Positions 1 through 8,987 are shown, counted from the stretch's first letter. The stretch is 46,668 nucleotides of DNA from Phycisphaerae bacterium (GCA_025924315.1 JAICIO010000039.1:1-46668), one strand, 5' to 3'. Notes: generated by a model not told the origin, from the sequence alone. Made by a program: numbers and translations.

Positions 1-1517
1 AACAGCGGCGTTCCTTCGCCGAGCTTGTGGCCCGCGCGAAGCGGCGCGCTGAGCAACTGTGGAATCGTTTTCCCTTGGATCTCCACACCGAGCTGCTTCA
101 ATCCCGCGGAAGCTTTCTCCGGCAGGATCGGCAGCAGCGCCACCAGCGCCCGGTAAATCGCCTGGGCGGACAGATTTAATACCGTATCGAGCCGTTTGGC
201 CTTGGCGGGATCCTTCGCGAGGCTGAACGGAGCCGTCGCGTCGATGTAGCCATTCGTCGCCCGCGCCAGTTCGATCGGCAACAGCGCGCACTGCTGAAGC
301 TCGAGGCGCTGATACGCATCGCTCAGCTGCTGCGGAAGTTTTTCCGTCAGCGACACGACGTTATCGTCGATCGAATCGCGATCGCCCACCGCGGGCAGCA
401 CACCGCCGCGATATTTGCCGATCATTTTCAGCGTGCGGTTCAAACAATTGCCCACGACGTTCGCGAGTTCGTTGAATGACTTGTCGAACTCGTCCTGGCT
501 CCATTCCAGATCGCTTCCGAAGGGCGCTGCGCGCAGGAGGTAATAGCGCAGCGCGTCGAAGCTGTACGTCGACGCGAGCTGGCGAATGTCGCTCAGCGGA
601 ATGATCCCGCCGGTAGATTTGCCGGCCTTTCGTCCGCCGCTCACCCACCACCCATGGGCGGCGACGGTCTTCGGCAGCGCGATGCCCAGGCTCAGCAGCA
701 TGGCCGGCCAATACACCGTGTGAAACCACAGAATGTCCTTGCCGATCACGTGCACATTCGCCGGCCAGAATTGATCAAACTTCGATTGATCGCTCGTTCC
801 GTATCCGAGGGCAGTGATGTAATTCGTCAGCGCATCGATCCACACATAGATCACGTGCTCCGGATCGTGCGGCAGCGGGATGCCCCACTTCAATGTCACG
901 CGGCTGATCGACAGATCCTCCACGCCCGCGCGCAGCTTGCTCAGCACTTCATTGCGGCGACCGGCGGGGACGATGAAGTCCGGATTCTTCTCGATGTGCT
1001 CGATGATCCGCGGGACGTATTTCTTCAGGCGAAAGAAGTACGTCGGCTCGCTGTAGCGAGTCAGCGGCTTTCCGCTGATGGCCGACTTGTATTCGCGGTT
1101 CTTCGCTTCAGTTTCAGTGACGAATTCTTCCTGGCCCTCGTCGTACCACCCTTCATAGCTGCCCAGATAAATGTCGTCTTTCGCGAGAAACCGGCGCGCG
1201 ATCTCCTGCACCGCCGACTTGTGACGCTCTTCGGACGTGTGGATGAAATCGTCGAAGGTGATGCCGAGCTCTTTCCAGACGGAACGGAAGAGTTCCGTGT
1301 ATCGCGAGGCCAAATCCTTCGGCGAGATGCCTTCTTTCTCGGCCGCCTTCGCCATCTTGATGCCGTGCTCGTCTGTCCCGGTGAGGAAAAACGTCGGCTC
1401 GCCGGCGAGACGGTGATAGCGCGCGAGCGTGTCGCAGATGACGGTCGTGTAAACGCTGCCGAGATGCGGCTCGCCGTTGGGGTAATAGATCGGGGTTGTG
1501 ATGTAAAACGTGCTCAT
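1..1517 (-). CDS. metG: Methionyl-tRNA synthetase, 3' end cut by window edge
   Basis: Charges tRNA-Met with methionine in the cytoplasm. About 505 N-terminal codons are visible; the gene runs off the left edge. The N-terminus carries the class I signature in PIYYPNGEPHLGS (the HIGH-box equivalent is HLGS), followed by TGTDEHGIKM, and WIDAL lies near residue 225. The connective region (YEGWYDEGQEEF) has none of the cysteines of the zinc-knuckle forms, so this is a zinc-free short-type enzyme. The KMSKS loop is unusual: residues 297-301 read KAGKS (615-629), keeping both lysines and the serine but not the Met and first Ser. ATG at 1517 gives the expected start MSTFYITTP. It is divergent from the gene at 1876. 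Identity is certain from the motifs; only the C-terminus is unseen. Confidence 0.95.
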   Translation of the reverse strand, partial: MSTFYITTPIYYPNGEPHLGSVYTTVICDTLARYHRLAGEPTFFLTGTDEHGIKMAKAAEKEGISPKDLASRYTELFRSVWKELGITFDDFIHTSEERHKSAVQEIARRFLAKDDIYLGSYEGWYDEGQEEFVTETEAKNREYKSAISGKPLTRYSEPTYFFRLKKYVPRIIEHIEKNPDFIVPAGRRNEVLSKLRAGVEDLSISRVTLKWGIPLPHDPEHVIYVWIDALTNYITALGYGTSDQSKFDQFWPANVHVIGKDILWFHTVYWPAMLLSLGIALPKTVAAHGWWVSGGRKAGKSTGGIIPLSDIRQLASTYSFDALRYYLLRAAPFGSDLEWSQDEFDKSFNELANVVGNCLNRTLKMIGKYRGGVLPAVGDRDSIDDNVVSLTEKLPQQLSDAYQRLELQQCALLPIELARATNGYIDATAPFSLAKDPAKAKRLDTVLNLSAQAIYRALVALLPILPEKASAGLKQLGVEIQGKTIPQLLSAPLRAGHKLGEGTPL

Positions 1518-1756
1518 GTGCCGGCCCAGTGTATTCGCGGTGCGATGGATGTCACTGTCCGAAGCCGGGCGGCACCGTTGAAATGGTCAAACGAAAAACC
1601 ATCGCCCGATCGGACGGAAGCAAATGCAGAGCGGGGGCGATCGGTCACTCCGAAGAGCGCCGGCCCCTACCGCATCGACATCATTCCGAACGAGCGATGG
1701 TTCATGCCCTGATTATCGGCAGGATTCGATGAGCAATCAAGTGACGAGACGCTCAC
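1518..1756. other. Intergenic, no convincing gene
   Basis: This is the divergent gap after metG. The short open frames here have no family signature or ribosome binding site. An imperfect inverted repeat pairs AACCATCGC near 1597 with GCGATGGTT near 1692 and could be another decayed palindromic element. Promoters for the two divergent genes should lie here, but none stands out. Confidence 0.5.
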
Positions 1757-1844
1757 GGCCGTCCCAGAGCGAAGCGCCGGGCGGCATTTCTCCGGTCCGC
1801 TCGCGCGACGCGATGCCGCCCCCCGCTAAAGCTCTGGGACGGCC
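1757..1844. repeat. Long palindrome, family J
   Basis: The outer arms GGCCGTCCCAGAGC (1757-1770) and GCTCTGGGACGGCC (1831-1844) are perfectly complementary. Inner arms ending GGGCGGCAT (to 1787) and beginning ATGCCGCCC (1813) extend the stem with a few mismatches. It ends 31 nt before the ATG of the next gene. There is no T-run, so it is not an ordinary terminator. Confidence 0.8.
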
Positions 1845-1875
1845 TTGAAGGTGATTGCGCGTTACAATTTCACCG

Positions 1876-2178
1876 ATGGCCAGCCGAGTTCATTGCGACA
1901 TCTGCAACGTCGTCATCGCACCGCACGCCCACTACATCGTGCGGATGGATATCTTTGCCGATCCGTCCATTCCGGAATTGAACACCGAAGACCTGGAGGA
2001 AATGGACGCCGACGCGACGTTCGCGAAGCTGATCGAGCAGATGAAGCAGATGACCGCCGACGACTTGCAGGACCAGGTCCATCGGCGGTTTGAGTTTAAG
2101 TTGTGCCCTTCCTGTCAGAAGCGATTCCTCGCGAACCCGCTCGGTCTTCCGCGAAAGGTGTCGTCCGGTGAAAACTGA
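1876..2178 (+). CDS. Small two-CxxC zinc-ribbon-like protein
   Basis: This is a 100-residue protein with no signal peptide. A CDIC motif lies near the N-terminus and CPSC near the C-terminus, the layout of a small zinc-binding knuckle. Between them is an acidic helical stretch rich in Met, Glu and Asp (ELNTEDLEEMDAD, then LIEQMKQMTADD). Proteins of this pattern are recalled from planctomycete genomes as conserved hypotheticals; the function is unknown. ATG at 1876 is preferred because the protein then begins MASRVHCDIC; a TTG at 1855, preceded by AAGGTGA, would add seven residues. It may be cotranscribed with the downstream glycosidase (34-nt gap), but the functional link is unclear. Confidence 0.75.
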   Translation: MASRVHCDICNVVIAPHAHYIVRMDIFADPSIPELNTEDLEEMDADATFAKLIEQMKQMTADDLQDQVHRRFEFKLCPSCQKRFLANPLGLPRKVSSGEN

Positions 2179-2212
2179 CAACAGGCGCGCTCATCGCCGG
2201 TAGTGATAACGC

Positions 2213-4276
2213 GTGATTCGATTTTTGATCCTCCTGATGTCACTTCTCTCCCCTATCGCGTTCGCGGCCGTTCCGGACGATTTTCCGCGCTTCGTCGTGC
2301 CTGGACACGATGATGAAATGCGGGCGATTCGCGAGTTGTTTTATTACCACTATCAGAACGCGGGGCCGGTCATTCCGCTGTGGGATGAGTGGCTGCCGAA
2401 CGCGACGCTCTGGCCTGCGGTAGGGGATGTGCAACATCTCGACGACATGCGGCACCGCTGGGCGAGCGCGCTGGCGAGTCGTCCGATGGATGCGGATGGT
2501 TATGTTTTCACGCTGCAGCATGACGGGACGGCGCATGCGCTCGGTTGGCCGTTTCCACTTTGGCAACAAGGCGGCGGGATTGGGTGGCACTTTGTTGGAA
2601 CCGGGGTTCAAGGCTACGACGCGCCGCTGGTGAAGCCGGACAACTGGACCGTCGTTCATGCAGTCAGCGGCGCGATTAACGACAAAGGCTGGCAACTCGA
2701 TCTGACCTCGCCGCACGCGACGGCGCAAACGCCTGCATTTCATATCGATGCGAAACAAGCGCCATGGCTGCGATTGAACTGGTGGGCGAGCGGATCGGAA
2801 TCGGCGCATCCGTACATCGAATGGACGACGAGCGATCACCCGGGGTTTTCGCTCGACCGCCGCGTGTCATTCGAACCGGCGAAGGTCGGCCTCGATGGCG
2901 GCGAGACGCGCACGATGATCTGCATGTACAAAGTGCCGAGCTGGAAAGGGACGATCACCAATCTGCGGATCGGTTTCGACAACCCCGCGGCGGCGAAAGT
3001 CGTCATCAAGTCGTTTCATACCGCGTACGACTCGCGGCATCCGGTCAACAACCTCAACCTCATCCGCGGATCGCATGATTACTTCATGTGGACTGGCGAC
3101 ATGAGTTTTCTGCAGTCCCAAATGCCGCGGCTGCGCAAGGCGATGCGGTATGTCATGAGCGAATTTCAGACGCGCACGCACAAGTGCATCTACAACACCT
3201 GGCCCGGCCACGATGGCCGCAGCGGCGTGCGGTATGTGAACGGGAAGAAACAGATCGTGTTCGGCGAAGGGATTGGCAGCAATTACTGGGACCTGCTTCC
3301 CTTCGGCGGAGAGGATGCGCTCGCTACGATTTATTACTACGATGCTCTCGAAGATCTGGCGCAACTTGAGGCGGAAACGGCTCGGCTGGAGCCTCGCCCT
3401 CCCATGGCGCCGGACGGCTTTGATCCGGTCGATCTTCGCACGCATGCCGAAGAGGTTTGCGCGTATGGACGGAAGCGATTCTGGAACGACCAGCCGCAGC
3501 GGTTTGGCACGGTTGATCTCGATGGCGTGATGCACGACTACGGCTTCACGTTTCTCAATCTCGAAGCCATTTATTACGACTTCGCCTCGCCCGATCAGGC
3601 CAAGTCGATCCTGAGCTGGATCGACGGCGAGCGCACGGTCGCGGGCGATACGTCGACGGGCAAGGACATTTATCACTGGCGTTTCGGCCCGCGATCGACG
3701 ACCAGGCGCAACATCGATTATTACTTCTGGGCATGGTCCGATCCGGAAAAGATTCCGTTCGGCGATCAGGTGCAGGACGGCGGCGCGGTGCTGGGGTGGT
3801 CGTATCACGATCTGATGGCGCACATCAAAACGCTCGGCCCCGACAGCGCTGCCGCGCGATTGAATGAGATCGCGAAATGGTTTGAGGACGTGCAAGCCGC
3901 CGGCGGATATCGAAAGTATTACGACGTGCCGGGTCGTGGAACGCTGCAAGGCGGGAATGTGCCCGGCGGGCTCGGGCTCGATAAGGAATTCTTCGAGAGC
4001 GTCCTTCCGCCGAACGTCATGCTGTATGGGTTCCTTGGATTAAAGCCCGGCGTCGATACGCTGACGGTCGATCCGAAGCTGCCGCGCGATTGGCCGAGCC
4101 TGCGCGTCACGCAAATTCATTGGCGTAACCTTGTGCTCGACATCACCGCGTCACGCGACAAAGTTCATCTCGCCTGGCGGGGAAAGAGCGAAACTCCGAT
4201 CTTTGCCCGATTCGGATCCGGCGCCTCGACTCCCATCGCATTAAACGGCCAAAGCGAGATTGATCTGAAGCGCTAG
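2213..4276 (+). CDS. Exported six-hairpin glycoside hydrolase (GH78-like)
   Basis: A 687-residue protein starting at GTG with a signal peptide (basic start, hydrophobic MSLLSPIAFAA, cleavage near residue 19). The ATG at residue 9 would remove the n-region, so GTG is preferred. Residues about 100-290 look like a beta-sandwich. The central part (about 290-620), with a DYFMWTGDMSFL-type stretch and many aromatic and acidic residues, resembles an (alpha/alpha)6 barrel. The C-terminus, with GLKPGVDTLTVDPKLP, matches the small beta-sandwich that follows the barrel in GH78 rhamnosidases and relatives. The exact substrate cannot be read from sequence. It lies 55 nt upstream of the sugar-binding protein gene, which suggests it releases the sugar that the transporter imports. 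Confidence 0.75.
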   Translation: MIRFLILLMSLLSPIAFAAVPDDFPRFVVPGHDDEMRAIRELFYYHYQNAGPVIPLWDEWLPNATLWPAVGDVQHLDDMRHRWASALASRPMDADGYVFTLQHDGTAHALGWPFPLWQQGGGIGWHFVGTGVQGYDAPLVKPDNWTVVHAVSGAINDKGWQLDLTSPHATAQTPAFHIDAKQAPWLRLNWWASGSESAHPYIEWTTSDHPGFSLDRRVSFEPAKVGLDGGETRTMICMYKVPSWKGTITNLRIGFDNPAAAKVVIKSFHTAYDSRHPVNNLNLIRGSHDYFMWTGDMSFLQSQMPRLRKAMRYVMSEFQTRTHKCIYNTWPGHDGRSGVRYVNGKKQIVFGEGIGSNYWDLLPFGGEDALATIYYYDALEDLAQLEAETARLEPRPPMAPDGFDPVDLRTHAEEVCAYGRKRFWNDQPQRFGTVDLDGVMHDYGFTFLNLEAIYYDFASPDQAKSILSWIDGERTVAGDTSTGKDIYHWRFGPRSTTRRNIDYYFWAWSDPEKIPFGDQVQDGGAVLGWSYHDLMAHIKTLGPDSAAARLNEIAKWFEDVQAAGGYRKYYDVPGRGTLQGGNVPGGLGLDKEFFESVLPPNVMLYGFLGLKPGVDTLTVDPKLPRDWPSLRVTQIHWRNLVLDITASRDKVHLAWRGKSETPIFARFGSGASTPIALNGQSEIDLKR

Positions 4277-4331
4277 CTCGTTCGACGATTCCCGCGGCAT
4301 TTGTTACATTCGCCGCTCGCGGAGAGGCTTT

Positions 4332-5909
4332 CTGATTCGTTTCAAGAACATCATTCTGCCGATCATCATTTTGCTCGGCCTGTGGGCGCTGTGGCCTCCG
4401 CCGGAAGGCAAAAGCCAGGCGCGGCTGGGCAGCGCGCCAAGCACTCAACCCGCCAACGTCAAATACGTCATCAAGTTCAATCCCGGGCCGCTGTATCTGC
4501 CGGGCGTCGTGCCGGAAAATTCCGATAAGCCGATCGAAGGCATCGCGAAGGTGGGCAAGGCGTTTGAAGCGCTCTATCCGGATACAAAGATCGAGTTCAT
4601 CGGCGTGCCGGGCGACGTTCGCGAATGGCTCGTGACATCGCTTTCGTCGGGCGAGGCCCCCGATGTCGTCCAGATCAATGTCGAAGACGTCTGGCAGGAC
4701 ATTCAGAAGCACTGGTATCTCCCGCTCGACAAGTATTACGACTCGCCCAATCCGTTCGCAAAGCCAGGCGCGCCCGGCAGCGTGAAGTGGTGGGACATGT
4801 TCAAGTATCCCATCCCCACTCGAGGCACGATGGCGCCCGATGGGCACATGTACTGCATCACGCTCGACATGATCGAAACGGGGATTTTCTACAACAAGAC
4901 GCTGTTCAAAAAGCTCGGCCTCCATGAGCCGAAAAACTGGAGCGAGTTCATTCAGATCCAGAAGGTGATCAAGGAACACGGCATCACGCCGACGGTTATC
5001 GATCGGCAGTCATTGGCGGACTGGGGTGTCGATCTCACGTTCTATCAAATCTATGAGCCGCTGCGCGATTTGATGGATTTGAATTACGACCCGAAACGCG
5101 GCGAGTACATGCATGGGTATCTCGACTGGGACGAATTGATCTTCCTGCACGACAAAGGCTTCTTCACGCCGGCCGATCCGCGCTGGCAGGAAGTGTGGCG
5201 CATCCTGAAGGAGTGGCGGCCGTATTTGTCGCAGGATCTCAATCCGATCGGCACCGACTTCATGCAGCAGTTCGTCACGCAAAAGGCGGCCATGCTATGG
5301 GGGCACAGCATGATGGTCAGCCGATTGGTCAACGATCCGAATCTCGGCTTCGAATGGGGATTGTTCTACCTTCCGCCGATCACGAAGGAGTACAGCCGCT
5401 TTGCAACGGGCGTCGATCAATGCGTCATTGGTGGATCGGCCATGCAGTACACGGTGACGAACCACGCGTGGAGCGATTCGCCGAACGATCCCGACAAGAG
5501 CGAGCGACTGAAGCGCGTGATCGCGTTCCTGCAGTTCCTCACGACTCCAGAGAATTGCGACAAGGTTGTGAACGAGCAGATCGCCCTGCTGCCGAACATC
5601 AAAGGCGTCGAGCCGCACAAAGAGCTGATGAAGTTCGACGAAATCCTTCAGCGGCACTATGCGATGACGAAGTGGTTCTTCACGTTTGACAACCAGTGGG
5701 ACGAAGTGCTGATGCGCGAGCTCGAGCTGTTCCTCAACGACGGCATCGATCGTGAGGATTTCGTGCGCGTGCTGGAGAAAGACCTGGAGCGCACGACGAA
5801 GCGCATCACCGAACGAAAGGATCTTGACATCGATCGATTTCAGAAAGTGTGGGATGAACGGGCGAAGATGCGAAAGCAGTTCAGCGGACTTCCGAATGAC
5901 GGAAAGTAG
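4332..5909 (+). CDS. ABC sugar transporter, extracellular solute-binding protein
   Basis: Family 1 sugar-binding protein that captures an oligosaccharide outside the inner membrane and hands it to the two permeases downstream. The fold is indicated by EAPDVVQINVEDVW, ETGIFYNKTLFKKLGL and the conserved helical C-terminal half. The start is non-standard. No in-frame ATG, GTG or TTG exists upstream of TTG 4371, yet the frame upstream encodes an ideal signal sequence (RFKNIILPIIILLGLWALW). GGAGAGG at 4321-4327 is 4 nt before CTG 4332, so CTG (or ATT 4335) is proposed; from 4332 the product is 525 aa. There is no lipobox cysteine, so it is either secreted or held by an uncleaved anchor. The gene overlaps the first permease by 14 nt, which implies translational coupling. 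Confidence 0.88.
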   Translation: MIRFKNIILPIIILLGLWALWPPPEGKSQARLGSAPSTQPANVKYVIKFNPGPLYLPGVVPENSDKPIEGIAKVGKAFEALYPDTKIEFIGVPGDVREWLVTSLSSGEAPDVVQINVEDVWQDIQKHWYLPLDKYYDSPNPFAKPGAPGSVKWWDMFKYPIPTRGTMAPDGHMYCITLDMIETGIFYNKTLFKKLGLHEPKNWSEFIQIQKVIKEHGITPTVIDRQSLADWGVDLTFYQIYEPLRDLMDLNYDPKRGEYMHGYLDWDELIFLHDKGFFTPADPRWQEVWRILKEWRPYLSQDLNPIGTDFMQQFVTQKAAMLWGHSMMVSRLVNDPNLGFEWGLFYLPPITKEYSRFATGVDQCVIGGSAMQYTVTNHAWSDSPNDPDKSERLKRVIAFLQFLTTPENCDKVVNEQIALLPNIKGVEPHKELMKFDEILQRHYAMTKWFFTFDNQWDEVLMRELELFLNDGIDREDFVRVLEKDLERTTKRITERKDLDIDRFQKVWDERAKMRKQFSGLPNDGK

Positions 5910-6903
5910 CACACCCTTAAGCGACACGACCGACGCGACCGGGCCCGGCGGGCCGGTGCTGGCGTACACCACCTTGCGCGAGACTGCGCGCTCGCGGTCG
6001 CTTATCGATCACATCGCAGCAAGCGCATCGCTTTATGCGATGCTGATCCCGACGTTTCTCCTTCTCGCGCTCTTCTGCCTCGTGCCGTTTGTGATCGCGA
6101 TTTGGAGATCGTTTCAAGAATACGAGGTGGGTGGAACGGCCAAGTTCGTCGGCCTCGCGAATTATCGCGAATATCTCTTTCACGATTACACATTCCTCCA
6201 GAGCTTCGGGAACATGATTTTCCTGACGCTTTTCGCGGTGATATGCGTCATGATTGTTCCGCTGATCGTCGCGAAGCTGATCTTTTCTTTGACCAGCGAG
6301 CGCGCGAGCTACATTTACCGCATCCTGTTCCTCATTCCGATTATCGTGCCGAATGTCGCGATCTTTTTGATCTGGCGAGGCGTGATCTACGGCGACGACG
6401 GGCTGCTCAATCTCGTCAGCAGGGCGCTGCATCTTCCGCTGCCGGCGCACGGCTGGTTTTCAACGCCGTCCACCGTCCTCTGGGCGATCGCGTTTATCGG
6501 TTTTCCCTTCGCGGGCGGGATCAACATCCTGATCTATTACGCGGGCCTGACGTCGATTCCCGACAGCGTGCACGAAGCGGCCGAGCTCGACGGAGCGATC
6601 GGCCTGCGCAAGTTTTTTACGATCGACGTGCCGATGGTCATGAGCCAGATCAAACTGCTGGTGATGCTCACGATCATCGGCGGAGTGCAGGCGTTTGAAG
6701 GTGTTTACATCCTGACCGGGGGAGGACCGGGCTTCCGCTCGCTCGTTCCGGGTTTGTGGATGTACGACAACGCCTTCAAGTTTCAGCGAATGGGATACGC
6801 GTGTGCGATTGGTGTGATCCTGTTCCTCCTGATTTTGGCGCTGACGATTTTCAATATGCGCTATTTCCGCTCCGCGGAACAATTGCAAGGACAAACGCGG
6901 TGA
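5896..6903 (+). CDS. ABC sugar transporter permease, MalF/UgpA type
   Basis: Inner-membrane permease of 335 residues, a CUT1-class partner of the permease at 7013. It has a 45-residue hydrophilic N-terminus and then six membrane segments. The EAA loop that contacts the ATPase is present (HEAAELDGAIGLRKFFTIDV). ATG at 5896 lies inside the 3' end of the binding-protein gene and gives MTESSTPLSD; frames upstream of it are shadows of that gene. No ATPase is encoded nearby, so it probably uses a shared MsmK/UgpC-type ATPase encoded elsewhere (inference). Confidence 0.93.
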   Translation: MTESSTPLSDTTDATGPGGPVLAYTTLRETARSRSLIDHIAASASLYAMLIPTFLLLALFCLVPFVIAIWRSFQEYEVGGTAKFVGLANYREYLFHDYTFLQSFGNMIFLTLFAVICVMIVPLIVAKLIFSLTSERASYIYRILFLIPIIVPNVAIFLIWRGVIYGDDGLLNLVSRALHLPLPAHGWFSTPSTVLWAIAFIGFPFAGGINILIYYAGLTSIPDSVHEAAELDGAIGLRKFFTIDVPMVMSQIKLLVMLTIIGGVQAFEGVYILTGGGPGFRSLVPGLWMYDNAFKFQRMGYACAIGVILFLLILALTIFNMRYFRSAEQLQGQTR

Positions 6904-6915
6904 CTGAGAGAATTT

Positions 6916-6995
6916 GTCATCCTGAGCAAAGCGAAGGATCTCGGGATGGCAAGACGTGTTCGATAATGGAGATCCTTCGCTTCGCTCAGGATGAC
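6916..6995. repeat. Long palindrome, family A copy 1
   Basis: The left arm 6916-6942 (begins GTCATCCTGAGCAAAGCG) pairs with the right arm 6969-6995 (ends TTCGCTCAGGATGAC) over 27 bp with one mismatch. It sits between two permease genes of one operon and ends 17 nt before the GTG of the second. The right arm is repeated at 12189-12215. Confidence 0.9.
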
Positions 6996-7012
6996 AGCTG
7001 GGGTCTGAGGCA

Positions 7013-8008
7013 GTGAAGCAAAAACGTTCCGACATCTTCATCCACCTGATCCTGCTCACGATCCTGGGGCTGACGCTCCTGCCGTTTGTGTTCGTGATCA
7101 ACAATTCCTTTCGCCGCACGAACGAGCAGTATCACAGCTTCTTCGGGGTGCCGGAGTCGGCGTCGAACCTCGTGCGGTTCACGTGGTTCAAATTGACGGG
7201 CCAGCCGGATCGCATCGAGCTCCGCATTATGCCCGAACGGAAAGACGGCAAGGCGCAGACGGTGCGCGCCGCGGACGTGCCGATGACACGCATCAGTTAC
7301 GGCGAAGCGATGTCCAATTGCTGGCACGAGCTGTACAAAGGGTTCGTTTATGCGTGGCAGGTTTTTCGCCCGTTCATGATCAACTCGCTGATCGTTTCAA
7401 TCAGCAGCGCCTTCGGTGTGGTGCTGGTGTCGTCGATCAGCGCATACGTCTTTGCGCGCTATCGATTCCCCGGCCATCGCGCGCTCTTCTTCGTGATCAT
7501 CAGCTTCATGATGATCCCATGGGTGCTGACGCTCGTGCCGTCGTTTTTGTGGGTGAAGACGCTCGGTCTGATCAACAGCTACTGGGTGCTGATCCTGCCG
7601 TACATCGCCGGCGGGCAGATCATCGCGATTTTTTTGTTCAAAGGATTCTTCGAGGGACTTCCGGAAGAACTGTTTGAATCGGCAAGGCTCGATGGCGCCG
7701 GACATTTCGCTCAGTACTGGAACATCGTCGTGCCGCTGAGCAAGCAGATCATGGCGGTCGTGGTGATCGTGAACATCCTGGGGACGTGGAACAATTTCCT
7801 CTGGCCGCTTATCGCAAATCCCGATCAGAAATTCTCCGTCGTGTCGACGGGTCTCTATTACCTTTCTCAAACGCAGGCAGCGGGGAATGGCGATAAGTCG
7901 ACAATGTTCGCCGCGTATGTGATTGCGAGCATTCCGCTGCTGGTGTTGTTCATCTACGCGACGAAACCTTTCATGACCGGCGTGACCGCGGGGGCGTTCA
8001 AGGCGTAA
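7013..8008 (+). CDS. ABC sugar transporter permease, MalG type
   Basis: Second CUT1 permease, 331 residues, starting at GTG (MKQKRSDIF). The EAA-type loop is ESARLDGAGHFAQYWNIVVP, and the C-terminus ends FMTGVTAGAFKA as is usual for MalG relatives. The loop between membrane segments 1 and 2 (about residues 35-110) is longer than usual and contains a basic insertion (GQPDRIELRIMPERKDGK). Only weak Shine-Dalgarno complementarity precedes the GTG. It is co-oriented with the binding protein and first permease, but separated from the latter by a palindrome. Confidence 0.92.
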   Translation: MKQKRSDIFIHLILLTILGLTLLPFVFVINNSFRRTNEQYHSFFGVPESASNLVRFTWFKLTGQPDRIELRIMPERKDGKAQTVRAADVPMTRISYGEAMSNCWHELYKGFVYAWQVFRPFMINSLIVSISSAFGVVLVSSISAYVFARYRFPGHRALFFVIISFMMIPWVLTLVPSFLWVKTLGLINSYWVLILPYIAGGQIIAIFLFKGFFEGLPEELFESARLDGAGHFAQYWNIVVPLSKQIMAVVVIVNILGTWNNFLWPLIANPDQKFSVVSTGLYYLSQTQAAGNGDKSTMFAAYVIASIPLLVLFIYATKPFMTGVTAGAFKA

Positions 8009-8024
8009 ATGTGGCACGGATGAA

Positions 8025-8132
8025 TGGTGGCACCGACATTCCCGATCGGTGATCGGGCACGGTATTCCGTGACCGATTGCGTCGATGAGTACATCGGCGC
8101 ATCACAGGTCCCGGCGCGCCGGGATGCCACCA
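8025..8132. repeat. Four-hairpin cloverleaf repeat, family C copy 1
   Basis: The closing stem TGGTGGCA (8025-8032) pairs with TGCCACCA (8125-8132). Inside are four hairpins: ACCGA/TCGGT (8032-8050), ATCGG+CACGG/CCGTG+CCGAT (8052-8077), TGCG+CGAT/ATCG+CGCA (8078-8101) and TCCCGGC/GCCGGGA (8109-8124). It is homologous to copies at 16323-16425 and, inverted, 45498-45600. The fourth hairpin has an entirely different sequence from the other copies but is still fully paired. Confidence 0.85.
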
Positions 8133-8162
8133 ACACCTTCCAAGGTTGCGCGTATTCTGAAC

Positions 8163-8888
8163 ATGGCTGAATCCCACACTCGCCGTCGGAATTTCCTTCT
8201 CAGCGGCCTCGCATCCCTCGCCGCTTGCGTCTTCGCAAAAAGGTCGGATGCGTTACAGACGAATGAGACCTCGGATCTCGTCCATCGCCACATGCGCCAG
8301 GGCCAACCCCCGTCACAGCCACTCGACACGATGCTCCTCTTCGAGCGCGGCGACAGCAACAACGGCACCGCCATCACGCACGAGGTCCTCTCGCTGATCC
8401 ATCAGGAGAAGGGAGAGAACTCGTATCCGTGGACGCTTTACACCAGCCTCGAAACGCATCACGTGAACGGCGACGCGTGCGTTCATTGCGCGCGCCTGCA
8501 CAAGAACGGCGCCGGTTGGTCGACGGGATTGCATTCGGAAGTCTTCAACCACGCCCGCGGCGTGGCGCTGGGCGCGAATATCGAGATGAGCAGCGACTTC
8601 ACGGGTCCGGAATCCACCGAGGTCATCGGCCTGAACATTCAAGCCGTCGGTGGATCCCGGCCGATGCAGCACGGCATCCAGATCCACGACAGCGGAAACC
8701 GTTTCGACACGGGCATCAACCTCAAAGGCACGTTCAAAAACGCCGGCCTCGCAATGCACGGAAATGCGATCGCCCTCGACGAAAAAGGCGAGATCACCGT
8801 CCGCTACCGCGGGGGAAAAATTGAATTCCTAAATGGCAAAAAGTGCATTGGACACATCGATGTGAATGGCGAAGATCATGCCCTCTAG
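8163..8888 (+). CDS. Tat-exported protein of unknown function
   Basis: A 241-residue protein starting at ATG 8163 (MAESHTRRRNFLLSG). The twin-arginine motif RRRNFLL, a hydrophobic stretch and a possible cleavage site near residue 30 predict folded export by the Tat route. The mature part contains repeated short beta-type phrases (HSEVFNHARGVALGANIEM, GIQIHDSGNRFDTGINLKG) and ends GHIDVNGEDHAL, which resembles beta-rich tail-fibre or lyase-like folds; no family is assigned. No clear ribosome binding site is seen before the ATG. Its place between the transporter genes and the GH106-like gene suggests a role in the same carbohydrate locus. Confidence 0.7.
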   Translation: MAESHTRRRNFLLSGLASLAACVFAKRSDALQTNETSDLVHRHMRQGQPPSQPLDTMLLFERGDSNNGTAITHEVLSLIHQEKGENSYPWTLYTSLETHHVNGDACVHCARLHKNGAGWSTGLHSEVFNHARGVALGANIEMSSDFTGPESTEVIGLNIQAVGGSRPMQHGIQIHDSGNRFDTGINLKGTFKNAGLAMHGNAIALDEKGEITVRYRGGKIEFLNGKKCIGHIDVNGEDHAL

Positions 8889-8893
8889 GTTGC

Positions 8894-8977
8894 GGGAATT
8901 GGGATTCGGGAATCGGGATTCGGGTGCATTCACTGCACCTACCCAAGTCCCGGATCCCGAGCCCCGAATCCCGATTG
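8894..8977. repeat. Imperfect palindrome, family F
   Basis: The left arm has repeated ATTCGGGAATCGGGATTCGG phrases; the right arm reads CCCGGATCCCGAGCCCCG and ends AATCCCGATTG. The central GTGCA/TGCAC closes the loop. The right arm ends 10 nt before the ATG of the GH106-like gene, so the structure would lie in its leader. Confidence 0.8.
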
Positions 8978-8987
8978 TGGAGTCTGA

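Noticed and set aside
654-1712. A plus-strand 352-codon frame
   Set aside because: It is antisense to metG, whose own motifs are unambiguous.
8025-8132. Cloverleaf element as a tRNA gene
   Set aside because: It has four internal hairpins of variable sequence and no T-loop, anticodon arm or CCA pattern.
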